From Blastomussa wellsi (Eukaryota > Cnidaria > Anthozoa > Scleractinia > Plerogyridae): 64,000 nucleotides of DNA. Of this stretch, positions 45,468 through 56,538 are shown piece by piece. The position numbers and the translations under genes are program-made. Position 1 is the first letter of the stretch. Each line of letters opens with the position of its first letter. Below the pieces are notes generated by a model. It was not told where the DNA came from. It saw only the letters and a program-made list of their open reading frames with translations, and made no database searches. Location of the stretch: assembly GCA_947652115.1 (NCBI GenBank), contig OX393569.1, positions 5,310,457 to 5,374,456 on the forward strand, written 5' to 3'.

Positions 45468-45600
45468 CGAGAAGTACAAGAAATAGTTCTAAAAAAACCA
45501 AGCTATTGTAATTCATAGCAGCCATCATGCATTTTATAATGAACAGAATGTAAACACATCGATCCTACTGTCTGGTGACTTGTTTCCCGGACCTCAGGGG

Positions 45601-45763
45601 CATGTACTAAAACCAGGAACACCGGAACACCAGAACACCCTGGAACACGGAACACCCGGACACCAGAAATACCGTCAAATGCCAATAAATTTCTAAAAAT
45701 ATATATAAAAAAATGAAATTCTGGTGTTCCGGGGGTGTTCCGGTGTCCTGGTTTTAGTACATG
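45601..45763. repeat. inverted repeat with internal GGAACAC heptads
   Basis: CATGTACTAAAACCAGGAAC and ACCGGAACACC on the left pair with GGTGTTCCGGTGTCC and TGGTTTTAGTACATG on the right. The left arm contains a run of GGAACAC/GGACACC words. The element is followed at 45771 by a solo CAGGGGCGGATCCAGG terminus. Confidence 0.75.
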
Positions 45764-46080
45764 TCGACATCAGGGGCGGATCCAGGCCAGCTTCCATAGT
45801 TTTACGGAAATCGGTCAGACGTTTTATAACAAGTTAATGTTATGAGAGATGAAGAGTCTTTCTTAATTCGAATATCAAAATACGGTGAAACAGCTGGTAA
45901 AGGGATTACTCTAGTGACTGAAAACACCTGAAATGGGTCCTCAAGGTCGGTACCTATCAGATCATCTTAACACAGACAAATTTGATGACTCTGTAGTGCA
46001 GGCAAAAAGAACGCAATGCTCGTAAGCTCGTAATTGCTCGCGAGGACGAAATCGATACTCCTAGCTACTTAAGGAAGAAT

Positions 46081-46449
46081 TGATCGCAGGCTAATTTTCG
46101 GTTTGACATCAATTTTTTCGCGAAACTTTGAAGTCGCGGAACAGAAACAAACTTCTCGTGTTCTCCCAAACATCCCGCGTGGGTTATTACCCCTATAAAT
46201 CCATAGAAAGTGTGGTCTATTGCTTAAGTAAATACTTTTTAATTTCAATAAATTAAGCCGTAAAGTAAGCGAAGTAAAGGTTGGCTGTAAAAGTTACCCA
46301 CATGCAGTTATTACCCAAAATTTTCAATAATTTTGCGATTTTACAAGAGCGATATTTCGCGACTCTCTGTGTTGTATTACGTTTCCGTTCCGCGACTTCA
46401 AAGTTTCGCGAAAAAAATTGATGTCAAACCGAAAATTAGCCTGCGATCA
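46081..46449. mobile_element. MITE with about 65-bp inverted ends, just upstream of IFT22
   Basis: TGATCGCAGGCTAATTTTCG, GTTTGACATCAATTTTTTCG and GAAACTTTGAAGTCGCGGAA on the left are inverted at 46383-46449. The right end lies only 144 bases before the IFT22 start codon. A second fragment, AATCGCAGGTCAACCGAAAA, follows at about 46478. Confidence 0.8.
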
Positions 46450-46592
46450 GATGTTCTTTATATTTTTTGCCGCGAAAAATCGCAGGTCAACCGAAAATTA
46501 GCCAGGCGTTCTCATTACTGGACTCTCCCCAATCTCCTCGCACAATTTCTTTTCCAGACCGAAGAGTGAAGAGGGAAACAGTCTATCTGGGA

Positions 46593-49500
46593 ATGTTCAA
46601 GGCAAAAATTCTAGTTTTGGGGCCTTGCGAGGTAATTTTCTTCATTTAGAAAGATATTTTATCGCTCATATTTTGCTACTGAACATTTTAAGTAGGTCTT
46701 GTGGTTTTCGAACGATAAAAAATAAGGTTGAAATGGACTTATAATTACTCATACTGTAATTTCCCCACTGGCAGTAGCGTACATAATCAAACTGTTTTCT
46801 TTTTCGTCACAGAGTGGTAAAACCGTAATTTCGAATTTCCTCTCTGATGCTACTGAAACTTCGGGTGGTGAGTATCACCCAACACAAGGTGTCAGGTAAA
46901 TTACGAACGTACATATGCAATAAGCTTTAATTTGCAGTTTCGCAAGCTAGCGATCGATGTTTGCAATGATGTTTACTTAGAAACCATAAATCTTGCATTT
47001 TCCGTATGATGTACTTTTAAAACCCGAAAGTTTTCTCTCACAGGATACTAGAGTTTGAATCCAATGGGATAGAAATATCTCCTGGTAAAACAGCTAATTG
47101 CGAGGTGGAATTGTGGGACTGTAGTGGCAATCATAAGTAAGTTGTTATCAAGAAGGTTTTGTAAAAGCAGGTGGTACTACTAATAAAAGTAAGCCTAATT
47201 TTTATGCGTTTACTGTAATTATGGTGATTTGTCAGTGTCTTAAGGAGGCTCAAAAGAGTTTTCAGCGGTGTGCTCGCTTTCATAGCTCTCATCAGCTTGG
47301 GATCCAGATTCCCGTTAAAGATGCGCGCGCTTCATCTCAAATCTGCTAAACCGGCAGTGAAACGTGCGAAAACAAAATTCTTTTCATTTCGAATATTAAC
47401 TTGGTGACCTACCTTGATTTTTTGCTTGCAATTAATATTTACTGATGCTGAATGACTCAAATAGAAAAGTTTGGACAAAAATTATCTAGTGGAATTTCTT
47501 CTTTCTTAAGGTTACTTCAAACCTTTGTAAGTGTACTCCAGAAAAAAATCGTACGCGCGCTGTTTTCAAGGAAACCCCCACAAACTATATATTAACAGAA
47601 AGGCTATAAATCTAGAATTCGATAAAATTATGTTTTGTTTTGGCTTTTTCTTTCCAAAGGGATCATAGGGCGTCAACTCCAAAATGACCGACTGATGTTC
47701 CAGCGAATTAATAGGGTATGTAGATTTGACGGTTTTCCATGAAATTCGGTCAGAACATTCACTGATAGATATGGAACAAGAGCGTGTCTGCGAATTCCTT
47801 TATTTAAAATACTTTCCACATGGCAGCCGCTAGTGCAACAGGTTACGCGAATTCTTCGATAGTCTAACTTGACAGATCTATAAAAAGACAACCAATAGAA
47901 ATAAAAGAAAATACTGACATGTTTTTGGAGATTGATGCTTTGTGATTAACACTGCACAGTTATTTTGCATGAACGATCACATCTGATACCCCATTAATTC
48001 GCCGGAACGTCACTCGGTCATTTTGGAGTTAACGGCCTATGCCGTCTTTGGAAAGTAAAAGCCATTTGAAACAAAACATAATTGTATTGAATTCTACATT
48101 TTATAACCTTTTTGTTGATATATAGTTTGTGGGGGTTTTCTGGGAAACAGCGCACATACGATTTTTTTCTGGAGCACACTCGCGAAGGTTTGAAGTAACC
48201 TTAAATTTCCACTAGATAATTTCTTTAAATATTGACAGAAAAGATATAGAATCAAGAGAGCTTTAATAACAAAATAAAAATGGCAGGTTACCGACTTGGA
48301 GGTCTTTTCTCACTGGCTGGGTGTTGCCATGGTAACTACTATCATGTCAAAAACATCCTTAAAGTATTGCCCAATGACAGAGTTCTAAATCTATTCATAC
48401 TTTTTCTGTAATCCTGCATCTTTTTACGAGCTCTATAATAGTGAGAAACTCTTTGGAGCCTCTTTAAGGTAGAAGAAATAAATAGTCAGTGAGACACTAA
48501 TAAATTTGCCTGGATGTTATTTTGTAGTTAAAATACAGTTATTATAAATAATGGGTACTCAGCTGTGAGCTAAATATTATTTGCATTAATTAATGGCAGA
48601 GGTAATTATGCTTATCAAAGGAACACATTATATCCTACGCAGTATTTTGCAGGTAGCTTAGTGGTCCTTAAACCAATCACAAGAGAGAAAAGTTAAATTT
48701 ATATATTGAGCTCTGTAACATTGGAAGGCAATGATAGAAAACTCTTAAAAAAACACAGTCCATTGCCGTCGTACATGGGCCACATATTTTTTTGTTTATT
48801 TGGAAATCTGGCAAATTGAAAATCTACAGCTAAAACTGGGACAAGATTTATTGAACATGATTCAATGATCATTAAATTTGTTTTCAGACTCATTGTAGTG
48901 TGTTCTTTCTGAGTTGCTTAGTCATGAAAAACGCATTAATTACCGTTATGGAGGAAGGCCTTTGACTTTACTTGACCTGAAGTGAGTTTTAACAGAAAAA
49001 TTAACAAGCATGGCCAGAGTGCCATATCATATTGATAAACTAGTTACTAACCTAGCTTGCTCAAATTATACTGGGGAATGATGGCCCTCGGTGATTTTTG
49101 CATGGACCTTGATGTGCTCAGTCCATACTGGCACGACCACTGGCTAAATTTATATTCCCCAGTACCGCGCCCTCGCGCTTAGTAAGACGTTAATATTGTG
49201 ATCAATCAGTAATATTTGTATTGGGTAATTCTTTCATAGACAGTGATAGTGTATTAATTTTGTAATTAATTATGGTTGTGCTTTGTTTCTCCCTTTTCTA
49301 CTTTACCTATGTAAGGTTTTCTACATGTTGGGCAGCTTTCCAAAAAGAGACAAATGGAGTTTTAATCATCTACAATCCAGATCAAGCAAATCATGATAAG
49401 GAACTAGAGTCTTGGTAAGAAAACAGTCATTGTGTATATTTATTTTCAAAGACTTTAGTTAACAAAATAAAGAAGCCTAAGCCATGTAAAATTTTTATTT

Positions 49501-50496
49501 GATATCTTTGCAATTCTACAGGAGTATTTTTTGTACGAGTAAAGGTATTTGAAATCCATGACTTTAGCAACAGAAGGGAACTGCCCCAGGATAAGCTTTG
49601 GCCTGATAGGCCACTAGGCTTGAATACAGACATTGGGCTTACTGTGTTTTAGATTCCAAATTGTTAGTTAATACTGTGTTGTTTCTTTAAGGTATACCCA
49701 ATTTGTACAAGGCCAAGGACTCAAGGATTCACAGTGTATAGTGTTTGCTCATCGCCGGCCATCAGCTTCTGATGCAACAAGAACGCAACTACGTAAGATG
49801 GCTTGTTGCTTACAATATGTTTTTCCTTTTCAGGAAGGCTGTTCAAGTCTTGTGTAGCCTTCCTGTATATCTAATCCACTGGGTTGGGAAAAAAATCTTA
49901 CTTTCTCTGAGGACTGGCCAGGATAAAATGCAGCATTGACCTTCCTTGGCCTTAACATTGATGTCAGTGCTTAAAAATGAATTTGCACCATTTGAGTGAT
50001 TCCAGAAAGTACCCATACCACCTCAAGCAAAATCAAAGGCTCCTGTGTGCCAGCTCATGGATGAATTGGATTAATCGAGGTTTAATGCATAAATTAATTG
50101 TCTAACAGAATAGATCTAGGGAGGGAGTGCCAGTGAGGTCCATTTCTAAACTTTATAGCATGACAATGTGATTCATGAGCTGGGGGGGGGGGGTAGGTGA
50201 ACTGATATCCCAGAAGGAGCAGGGTGGGGGGGTCAAGCCTCCCCCTAATGTGTGCAGTAAAATCTGAGTAAAGGTCTTCATTAGTTATTTTTTAGAAAAT
50301 TTTAGTGTAATTTGTAATGAAAAAAGACTCTCTTTTCCACATAGCTTCATTACTGTCCAGAGTGACATGTGTGCAGACAAACCTCGACGAAGAACCAGAA
50401 GCAGTCAGGGATGAATTTCACAACTTCCTGGCAAAGGTCATCAGTAACTGGGCCGACAAACGAGATCAAGAGGAACTTAGCATAATGAACACATGA
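46593..50496 (+). CDS. IFT22: intraflagellar transport protein 22 (RAB-like 5)
   Basis: Small Rab-like GTPase of the IFT-B complex, needed for cilium assembly. Exons: 46593-46631, 46813-46895, 47044-47136, 49316-49414, 49692-49792, 50345-50496. All junctions keep frame, giving 188 residues (human IFT22 has 185). The N-terminus MFKAKILVLGPCESGKT contains the P-loop GPCESGKT at residues 10-17, split by intron 1 just before SGKT. YHPTQGVRILEFE corresponds to the family switch I region and VELWDCSGNHK to switch II, with DCSG in place of the usual DxxG. The C-terminal EEPEAVRDEFHNFLAKVI...DQEELSIMNT matches the family end closely. There is no prenylation Cys, as expected for RABL5. The first exon is short, but the ATG is the only one in a position that matches the family N-terminus. 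Confidence 0.95.
47510..48200. mobile_element. foldback element with about 215-bp inverted arms and TTAA flanks
   Basis: GGTTACTTCAAACCTTTG... (from 47510) is inverted at the right end (...GGTTTGAAGTAACC to 48200). Paired inner words include CCCCCACAAACTATATAT/GATATATAGTTTGTGGGGG and GTCAACTCCAAAATGACCGA/TCGGTCATTTTGGAGTTAAC. Both ends abut TTAA (47506-47509, 48201-48204). A TTAA duplication is characteristic of piggyBac-type transposition; this assignment is inference. It lies in IFT22 intron 3. Confidence 0.8.
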
Positions 50497-50848
50497 CGTA
50501 CTGATATGAATTTTATCCCATGTATTTAATTTGAGGTACTTTGGTAGTTTGCTGTCAGTCACTGTAGATTTTATGACTGACCTAACATCTTGAAATTCCT
50601 GGCACTACTTATTGTTGTGACCACCCTTCTCATTTCTACAGTTACCGATACGTTTCTATGTGCTTGCCCTTCTGTGACAATTAGATTATGAGCTCAACAT
50701 TTCAATGGCTTGTTGTTTTAGTATAAATCTTAGTGAGCCTAGATTGTTCAAAATGCATCACAAGACTGTCCAAATCTTCTTCACAGGCACTTAAAACACT
50801 TCGCACATGCGAAGAAGCGGTCACCATTTTGTTGACAACCGCTACTAA

Positions 50849-51047
50849 TAATTTGGTTTTATCAACTGGGTTGATAAGGTCAATTGGCCACCGTAAATAG
50901 ATTGAAGAGCTGACGTTTCGAGCGTTAGCCCTTCGTTGATTCGCTCCAACGAAAGGCTAACGCTCGAAACGTCAGCTCTTGAATCTCTTTACGGTGGCCA
51001 ATTGACATTATCAACCCAGTTGATAAAACCAAATTATATTGTTATAC

Positions 51048-51092
<45 letters not shown>

Positions 51093-51095
51093 CTA
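50849..51095. repeat. head-to-head inverted dimer of the Penelope tail
   Basis: The left half (50849-50940) is the reverse complement of the tail. The right half (from 50937, GATTCGCTCCAACGAAAGGC) is the forward tail, running to ACTTACCCCCTCTA. The hairpin core in the forward half reads CCAACGA. No target duplication was seen. It lies 350 bases after the IFT22 stop. Confidence 0.85.
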
Positions 51096-51833
51096 TCACA
51101 GAATAGATAGTCAGCAGCATAGCCAATCAGAGAGCAGAATTTGTGATAGAATGATAGTAGATTTATATTGTGGGAAAATGAAAGAATAACCGAAAATGTG
51201 AATATTTTGGCAATTTTTAAGAGAACCCCTGAATATTTAAGGTTAAGATTTGCACTGAAGATAGATTGTTTTGTGTTGTCACCAGTCAATTCCCACCTTC
51301 ATAATTATGCCTCCAATTTATGCCATAGGCATTGTAAGTTTGCACATTCTGGCTAAAATTATGTTATCAATGGATCGTGGCCTGCCTTTTAATGCGCATA
51401 CATGATGCGTTTTTTATGGTGTCTAGTAAGCTCGTACCCCGATCTCAATCTCTTAATCTGTCTGGTACTTGTAAGGCAATGCATCGCATGATAACTGCTG
51501 GAAAGAGGGAAGGGTGGGGGGGGGGGGAAGGAATAACCCCTGACCCTCCCATTCCTGAGCTTTCTTTACTTTTCTTTTCGTATATCTTGTGACTTTTCAT
51601 CAGGAGTTATGTAAATAGCCATAGGCTGTAAATAACTTTTATTTTGTATTTTTGAAGGTTTAAATTATTAAACGTGATGTTTAGCAGTTTTCCCCGGTCA
51701 GGTTCGATTCATTTGGTAAGTTTCTAGTTTTCTCTTGATAATTTGAAATCTAGTAATCAATGCGGGTACATCGTGCGACTTGACCAGTTCGAAAGAATGT
51801 AAAACAGTTTTTGCCTCCCCCCTCCTTTGAAGT

Positions 51834-51967
51834 CTGCAACACCAATGACCCAGGCCATTTTATAAACTAACTGTTAAACTGCGCGCGCCCTCATTGGTCG
51901 AAAGGTGTGTTTAGATTAGAGTATGTATACATGTGTAGGATGGCACTATATACGGCAAAGGACACTT
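51834..51967 (+). repeat. duplicated upstream segment of TMEM45-like copy 1
   Basis: GCAACACCAATGACCCAGGC through TATACGGCAAAGGACAC matches 55793-55945 upstream of copy 2, including CTCATTGGTCGAAAGG and GAGTATGTA...ACATGTGTAG. It continues at 53236 after an inserted element. Confidence 0.8.
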
Positions 51968-51971
51968 TTAA

Positions 51972-53231
51972 GGTGATTCCTCAGTATTGTATTGCGCATC
52001 CTTGCTGGGCGTAGTTTTACGCGCGATTAGCGCGCACACATGAAAAATATAGCGGCTTTTTCTGTTCTTGGTTTTCACGTGACGCCAGAAAAAACTAAAA
52101 TTAAAAATCTTGAGTTTTCAACTTCATCAGGTAAAAATCATTTTTAAAGATACATCTGCTGCCTGTTTGCAGCTCGGTAGACGGCTTTGTTTTGAAAATA
52201 GAACAGTTTGAATTTGATTTTTCACGATGCGTGACATCGGCATTGTTTCTGGGTAACATGTTACGTGCGCGAAAATTCGCCTTATGTTTTCGAGTTCTGA
52301 GTAACCGATATGTTGAGGGAAGTGTCCATGCGATTGTTTTCAAGTCTAACAAAGAGAAGAAAGGTTTTGAGAGAGCCAAAGTAAACTCTAGATGTTTCCA
52401 CTGGTTTCCGGCCGCCATGTTGGAGTCCCTCTGAGGGACTCCAACACTATCATTAACACTAAACACTATCATTTTCAGTGGTACACTTTGCCGAACAACT
52501 CGAGTTCGTAATATCTTACATCCCCGAGACTTTGGAACGTTGTTTATTTATTACTCTTCTACGATATGTCAATTTCTTGACTCAATTTATTGAATGGTAA
52601 GCGATTGTATTTCTTACGTGCGTGATACTTGCATGACGTGAAAACCACCAATATATACGGATTTTCTCACGAGCGAGTTAATAAATCATCGTTATTCTCG
52701 TAAACAAGCACGATGACCTATATATTTTATTGCAGAATTTTGGAGTACAAATGATCAACTTTAAGAAATAAAAAAGAGAAATTTTGGGGTAGGAAAAAAA
52801 GATATAGTGAAAACCTCGGAAAACCGTAACGGTCATCCTCGAGTAACGGTTACTCGAGGATGACAATTATAGCCCTGGGAACAACGACTCGAGGGACGTC
52901 TTGAGTAGGCATCGTTTAAATTTGTCTAATTTTTCCATAAATTATTTGTTACATTGTTCCATATAATCGAGACTTGCCTGCTATCAAGTTTTTTTTGTCA
53001 AGCATTCCTTTAATAATCTTTCCTTTCAGGTACCGCAAAATGCACCCGTGAAACGATAAAATAGCGCGCGTGATTAGCATAAATGGGGTAAGATTGGCCC
53101 ATCATATCTCTTGTGAGAACGGTGACCTACCTTTTTTATTGCATTTTTCGGAATAGTGCTTGGAACGGAACATTCAGGGAAAGTTTCAAAAAAAATTGTT
53201 GGATAACTTTTATCTGGAATCACGAATCACC
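51972..53231. mobile_element. 1.26-kb TTAA-flanked insertion upstream of TMEM45-like copy 1
   Basis: The element starts GGTGATTCC and ends inverted (CACGAATCACC), with TTAA on both sides (51968-51971, 53232-53235). The paralogous region has GACACTTAATGGGCC at 55940-55954 with a single TTAA and no insert, so the element boundary is confirmed by an empty site. GCGCGATTAGCGCGC near the left end and GCGCGCGTGATTAGC near the right end add to the terminal symmetry. No transposase frame is seen. piggyBac-type mobility is inferred from TTAA. Confidence 0.85.
52832..52864. repeat. 33-bp perfect palindrome
   Basis: GTCATCCTCGAGTAAC, a single G, then GTTACTCGAGGATGAC: 16-base arms without mismatch. It lies inside the TTAA-flanked element. 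Confidence 0.9.
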
Positions 53232-53621
53232 TTAACGGGCCAATATTTCGAGTTGCATGGCTTCACTATCTGGGTCAGTGCTGTTTTCGCGAATTCTCCC
53301 AGCCCCCTCGTGCTTATATTTAGATGAAGTTTTATAGCTGTATATAAGTCCCCTTTTGGCTAAATGTATAACTAGTTTTGATTTTTGGTTCAAAAACACT
53401 GCCTATTCGTCTTGTTTTCAAAGAGGGATAAACAACTCGGCGCGGCCCAATATAAACTGAAGAGTAGTATGCAAACTAGTGTTGCCAAGATGGTCAACGA
53501 TGCGTTAAGAATTCCACTCGAAGCTTGCCAAGTTACACGCTTGCAAATGCATCAGTTAGTTTTCGACAGACGAGTTATACTTTACCGTGCAAATAATCAG
53601 CGATAGTGTATCCGCAACATT

Positions 53622-54503
53622 ATGGGGTCGCTATTGGGGCATCTAGTTCCGGGCACGATGCTGATAATATTATCATTTTGGTGGTTTATTGGCGAGATTC
53701 TACGTAACGGTCCTCGCAGATGTTACTCTGGCCATCATCGAGATGTATATTCGACAAGAGCCAACTACCGCAGATCCGCAAAAGTGTTTGTTCAACCCGT
53801 GTGGTACAGGTGTGGTGGTGCCAGACTTTCTAAACTCCCTGTGGAGCCCGTTGTGAAAGTTATCTTTGCAGTACTGGGTGTATCCGGCGAGCTCATTGAT
53901 TCCAGCGGCGCAAGCTTGTTTGATGACAATGGAGAATTCGTCTCCGAAAACTTGGATAATTTCGCGCATTCGGTTATGTACGGATTTTTTGGACTAAGCG
54001 GTGTGGTCGATCTTGTGAGTTGGTACGCTTTGTTGCCGCTTCCGCCAAAGTTCGACTATCTGGTCTTCTCACTGGCATTTTGGTTCGAAGGCTTTTTGTT
54101 TTTCTTCCACCTACATGGTCGGGATGAGCTTAACGTTCGTTTGCATACAATCCTCTATATTTTAGTTTTCGTCACCGCTGCTATTTTTCTCTTGGCGGCA
54201 ATTTCTGAGCAGTTTATTAACTTCATGGGTTTTTTAAAAGCTTATTTACTGAGCTTGCAAGGAAGTTGGTTTTTCCAAGCTGGTTTTGTCCTTTTTGGAT
54301 CCCATCCGTGGAAAAATGCCCCTAGTAACGTGGAATTTTTAGGCATCGTGTTTGCATTTCATGCGATGACGTGGTTTGTCATTCACCTAATTTTCCACAT
54401 CGTCTGTTACCGCTGTTACATCAAGAAACATGATCTGACGGAAAGGTTTGATGAGGAAAGTTTTGGCGAAGAAGACGAGTGTATAGTGCTGGAAGAGCGT
54501 TAG
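53622..54503 (+). CDS. TMEM45-like (DUF716) multispan membrane protein, copy 1
   Basis: Single-exon gene of 293 residues, close to vertebrate TMEM45A/B (about 275). The family function is poorly defined; TMEM45 proteins are multispan membrane proteins. Features seen: N-terminal GHLVPGTMLIILSFWWFIG membrane segment, HSVMYGFFGLSGVVDL (family HxxMY block) near 125, FWFEGFLFFFHLHGRDELN near 165, LQGSWFFQAGFVLFG near 220, and a last membrane segment before a short acidic C-terminal tail (EESFGEEDECIVLEER). About seven membrane segments are expected. The first Met starts directly at the conserved hydrophobic segment. AATAAA at about 54529 follows closely. Copy 1 carries a short extra stretch (NGPRRCYSGHH) near residue 30 compared with copy 2. 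Confidence 0.88.
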   Translation: MGSLLGHLVPGTMLIILSFWWFIGEILRNGPRRCYSGHHRDVYSTRANYRRSAKVFVQPVWYRCGGARLSKLPVEPVVKVIFAVLGVSGELIDSSGASLFDDNGEFVSENLDNFAHSVMYGFFGLSGVVDLVSWYALLPLPPKFDYLVFSLAFWFEGFLFFFHLHGRDELNVRLHTILYILVFVTAAIFLLAAISEQFINFMGFLKAYLLSLQGSWFFQAGFVLFGSHPWKNAPSNVEFLGIVFAFHAMTWFVIHLIFHIVCYRCYIKKHDLTERFDEESFGEEDECIVLEER

Positions 54504-54559
54504 AGAAGATAACAGAACGAAGTTACGTGTAATAAATATATCGATTCAACCGTTCTGCG

Positions 54560-55095
54560 AAATTTAATCAACCACTTCTGTACTACAATGCGAATGATAT
54601 CTTTGTTAGACCTTGCTGGCAAAAACTTTACCTTCAACGAGAATTAAAAACAGCCACTATGGTCTACAAATCACTTAATGGTCTCGCCCCTGATTATCTG
54701 AAATCAATGTTTATTGATCGGAGTGCAATATCTACCTATTCTCTTAGGAATTGTGAGGGCGAACTAGCTGTTCCACTGCACTCCCCCACACCAATTTTCT
54801 GAAAAACAGTTTCAGCCATGGTGGTTCGGTGCTCTGGAGCAGCTTACCTACCAATCTGCGGAGAGCACAAACTCTTGCTAGTTTTAAATCCGGCGGAAGG
54901 GGTTTTCCTTTTTGATAATGAATAAGTTAATCACACGGCATTCGTGGAAAGCAGGCAGTTTGTTATTGTTTTTATTTTTTGCTGTTATTTGTAGTATATT
55001 AGTATTTTAAGAATGTAATTAATGCAATTTTAGTATTTACTCCAAGTCCCGATGTTTTACACGTGTATAAATAAAGTTGATAAATAGATAAACAT
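54560..55095 (+). pseudogene. 3' fragment of a non-LTR retrotransposon (CR1/L2-like) ORF2
   Basis: Translation in shifting frames gives the familiar C-terminal end of LINE reverse transcriptases: LQRELKTATMVYKSLNGLAPDYL, then after a frame change SVLWSSLPTNLRRAQTLASFK. Frameshifts and stops make it dead. It ends in an AT-rich tail with AATAAAG and GATAAATAGATAAA, like a LINE 3' end. It lies between the two TMEM45-like genes. Confidence 0.75.
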
Positions 55096-55270
55096 GACCT
55101 CTTTCACGAGCTTATTTATGTTTTCTCAAACTCATTAATAATCCATCGAGTTAAAACAAAGAAAATCATAACCGTGAAGGAGGGCAATTAGCATAGATTT
55201 TAACGATTATAATACTCCGTTTACTCCTTTGTTTTTGATTCGATTGAGAAGATATATCAAACACTCGATA

Positions 55271-55383
55271 CAGTGTTTTATCAGTTATCCAAACACCTCG
55301 AAATTCGTTAAAACATACTCCGCTGCGCGTCGTATTTTCAACTCTCTTCTCGGTGTTTGGATATACCGATCGACGAAACACTG
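55271..55383. repeat. short hairpin element (copy B)
   Basis: CAGTGTTTTATCAGTTATCC and AAACACCTCG on the left pair with CGGTGTTTGGATATACCGAT and GAAACACTG on the right. Centre CGCTGCGCGTCGTATTTTCA, then ACTCTCTTCTCGG. Same family as 11857-11956. Confidence 0.75.
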
Positions 55384-55792
55384 TCTCTCGTGATTATTAC
55401 TTAGGTGGCGCACAATAGTTTCCAGCTGTTTCTTGCTCTTAAACTTTCATGGGTCATCACTTCCACTCTTTATCAGTTGAGGCTACAATATTGATATCAA
55501 ACAAATGCACAATCATCTTACCTTAGTAAACTATTATTGTGAGGTTTCCTTCGTTTTGAGGTTAATTTGGTTCGTCGCAAAAAAATGACTCAAAATCTCC
55601 TTTAATTTAAATCTTGCCCTTGCTGTTCTAGGCGCATTTCGTGTCTGAGTCAAAGAACTTAGAAATTGTTTTAGTGCCGTGTTACTGACAGGCAAAAAAT
55701 CCCGATGAAAGTGTTCCTTTGTTTGGGAACACGGGTGATTTCTAACTCGATCTGATATTACAATCTCGTCCCCATAGCCCATTCTTTTGGTC

Positions 55793-56538
55793 CGCAACAC
55801 CAATGACCCAGGCCATTTTATAAAATAACTGTTAAACTACGCGCCCTCTCATTGGTCGAAAGGCGTGTTTAGATGGGAGTATGTAAACATGTGTAGAAAA
55901 ACAGTAGCACTGCAAGAATGGCTCTATATACGGCAAATGACACTTAATGGGCCAATATTTCGACTGGTATCAGGGCCATTGCTGCTGTCTTGCTGTCTCG
56001 AATTCTCCCAGTCCCCTCGTGCTTAAACCGAAATAAGTCCTCTTTTGGCTAAATCTATAACTACTTTTGATTTTTGGTTTAAGAATACTACCTTCTCGCC
56101 TTGTTTTCAAAGAGCGGGAATCAACTCGGCTGCGTAATTGAATACAAAACGAGGGTGGGGCCCGTTATAAACTGCAGTACAGTATTTATTCATATTCAAC
56201 TGGCCGTCAAGAATTCCATTCGAAACATGCCAAGTTGCACGCTTGCATATGTAACAGTTAGGTTTTCGACAGACGAGTCATACTTCACAGAGCAAGAAAT
56301 CAACGATAGTGTACTAGCTAACTCTGCGATATTAACATGTGTAATAATCGTAAAAATCACTTCGAACTGGTTACATTACTCGCAAAAGACTCGACTACCT
56401 CTGATCGAAAAAACACTAGGCTTATCTTATTACAAAATCACGTGCTCAAACCGGTTAAACAAGAATACTATATAAGCAAAACGCGCGCAGTGTCTAAATT
56501 CATTCGTAAATAAAAGCGAAGTTCAACGATTTCTACAC
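55793..56538 (+). repeat. duplicated upstream segment of TMEM45-like copy 2 (empty TTAA site)
   Basis: It matches 51834-51967 joined to 53236-53621: CTCATTGGTCGAAAGG, TTAATGGGCCAATATTTCGA, GAATTCTCCCAGTCCCCTCG, ATAACTACTTTTGATTTTTG and TTTTCGACAGACGAGT. Copy 2 has about 150 extra bases close to its start codon. Confidence 0.8.

Noticed and set aside
45304..45528. 74-codon minus-strand frame with GGLMVSALDSGSDDPSSNPG
   Set aside because: This peptide is the translated head of the tRNA-derived SINE, a known source of false gene models.
52101..52472. 123-codon minus-strand frame
   Set aside because: It lies inside the TTAA-flanked element, has no transposase motifs and overlaps an equal-sized frame on the other strand.
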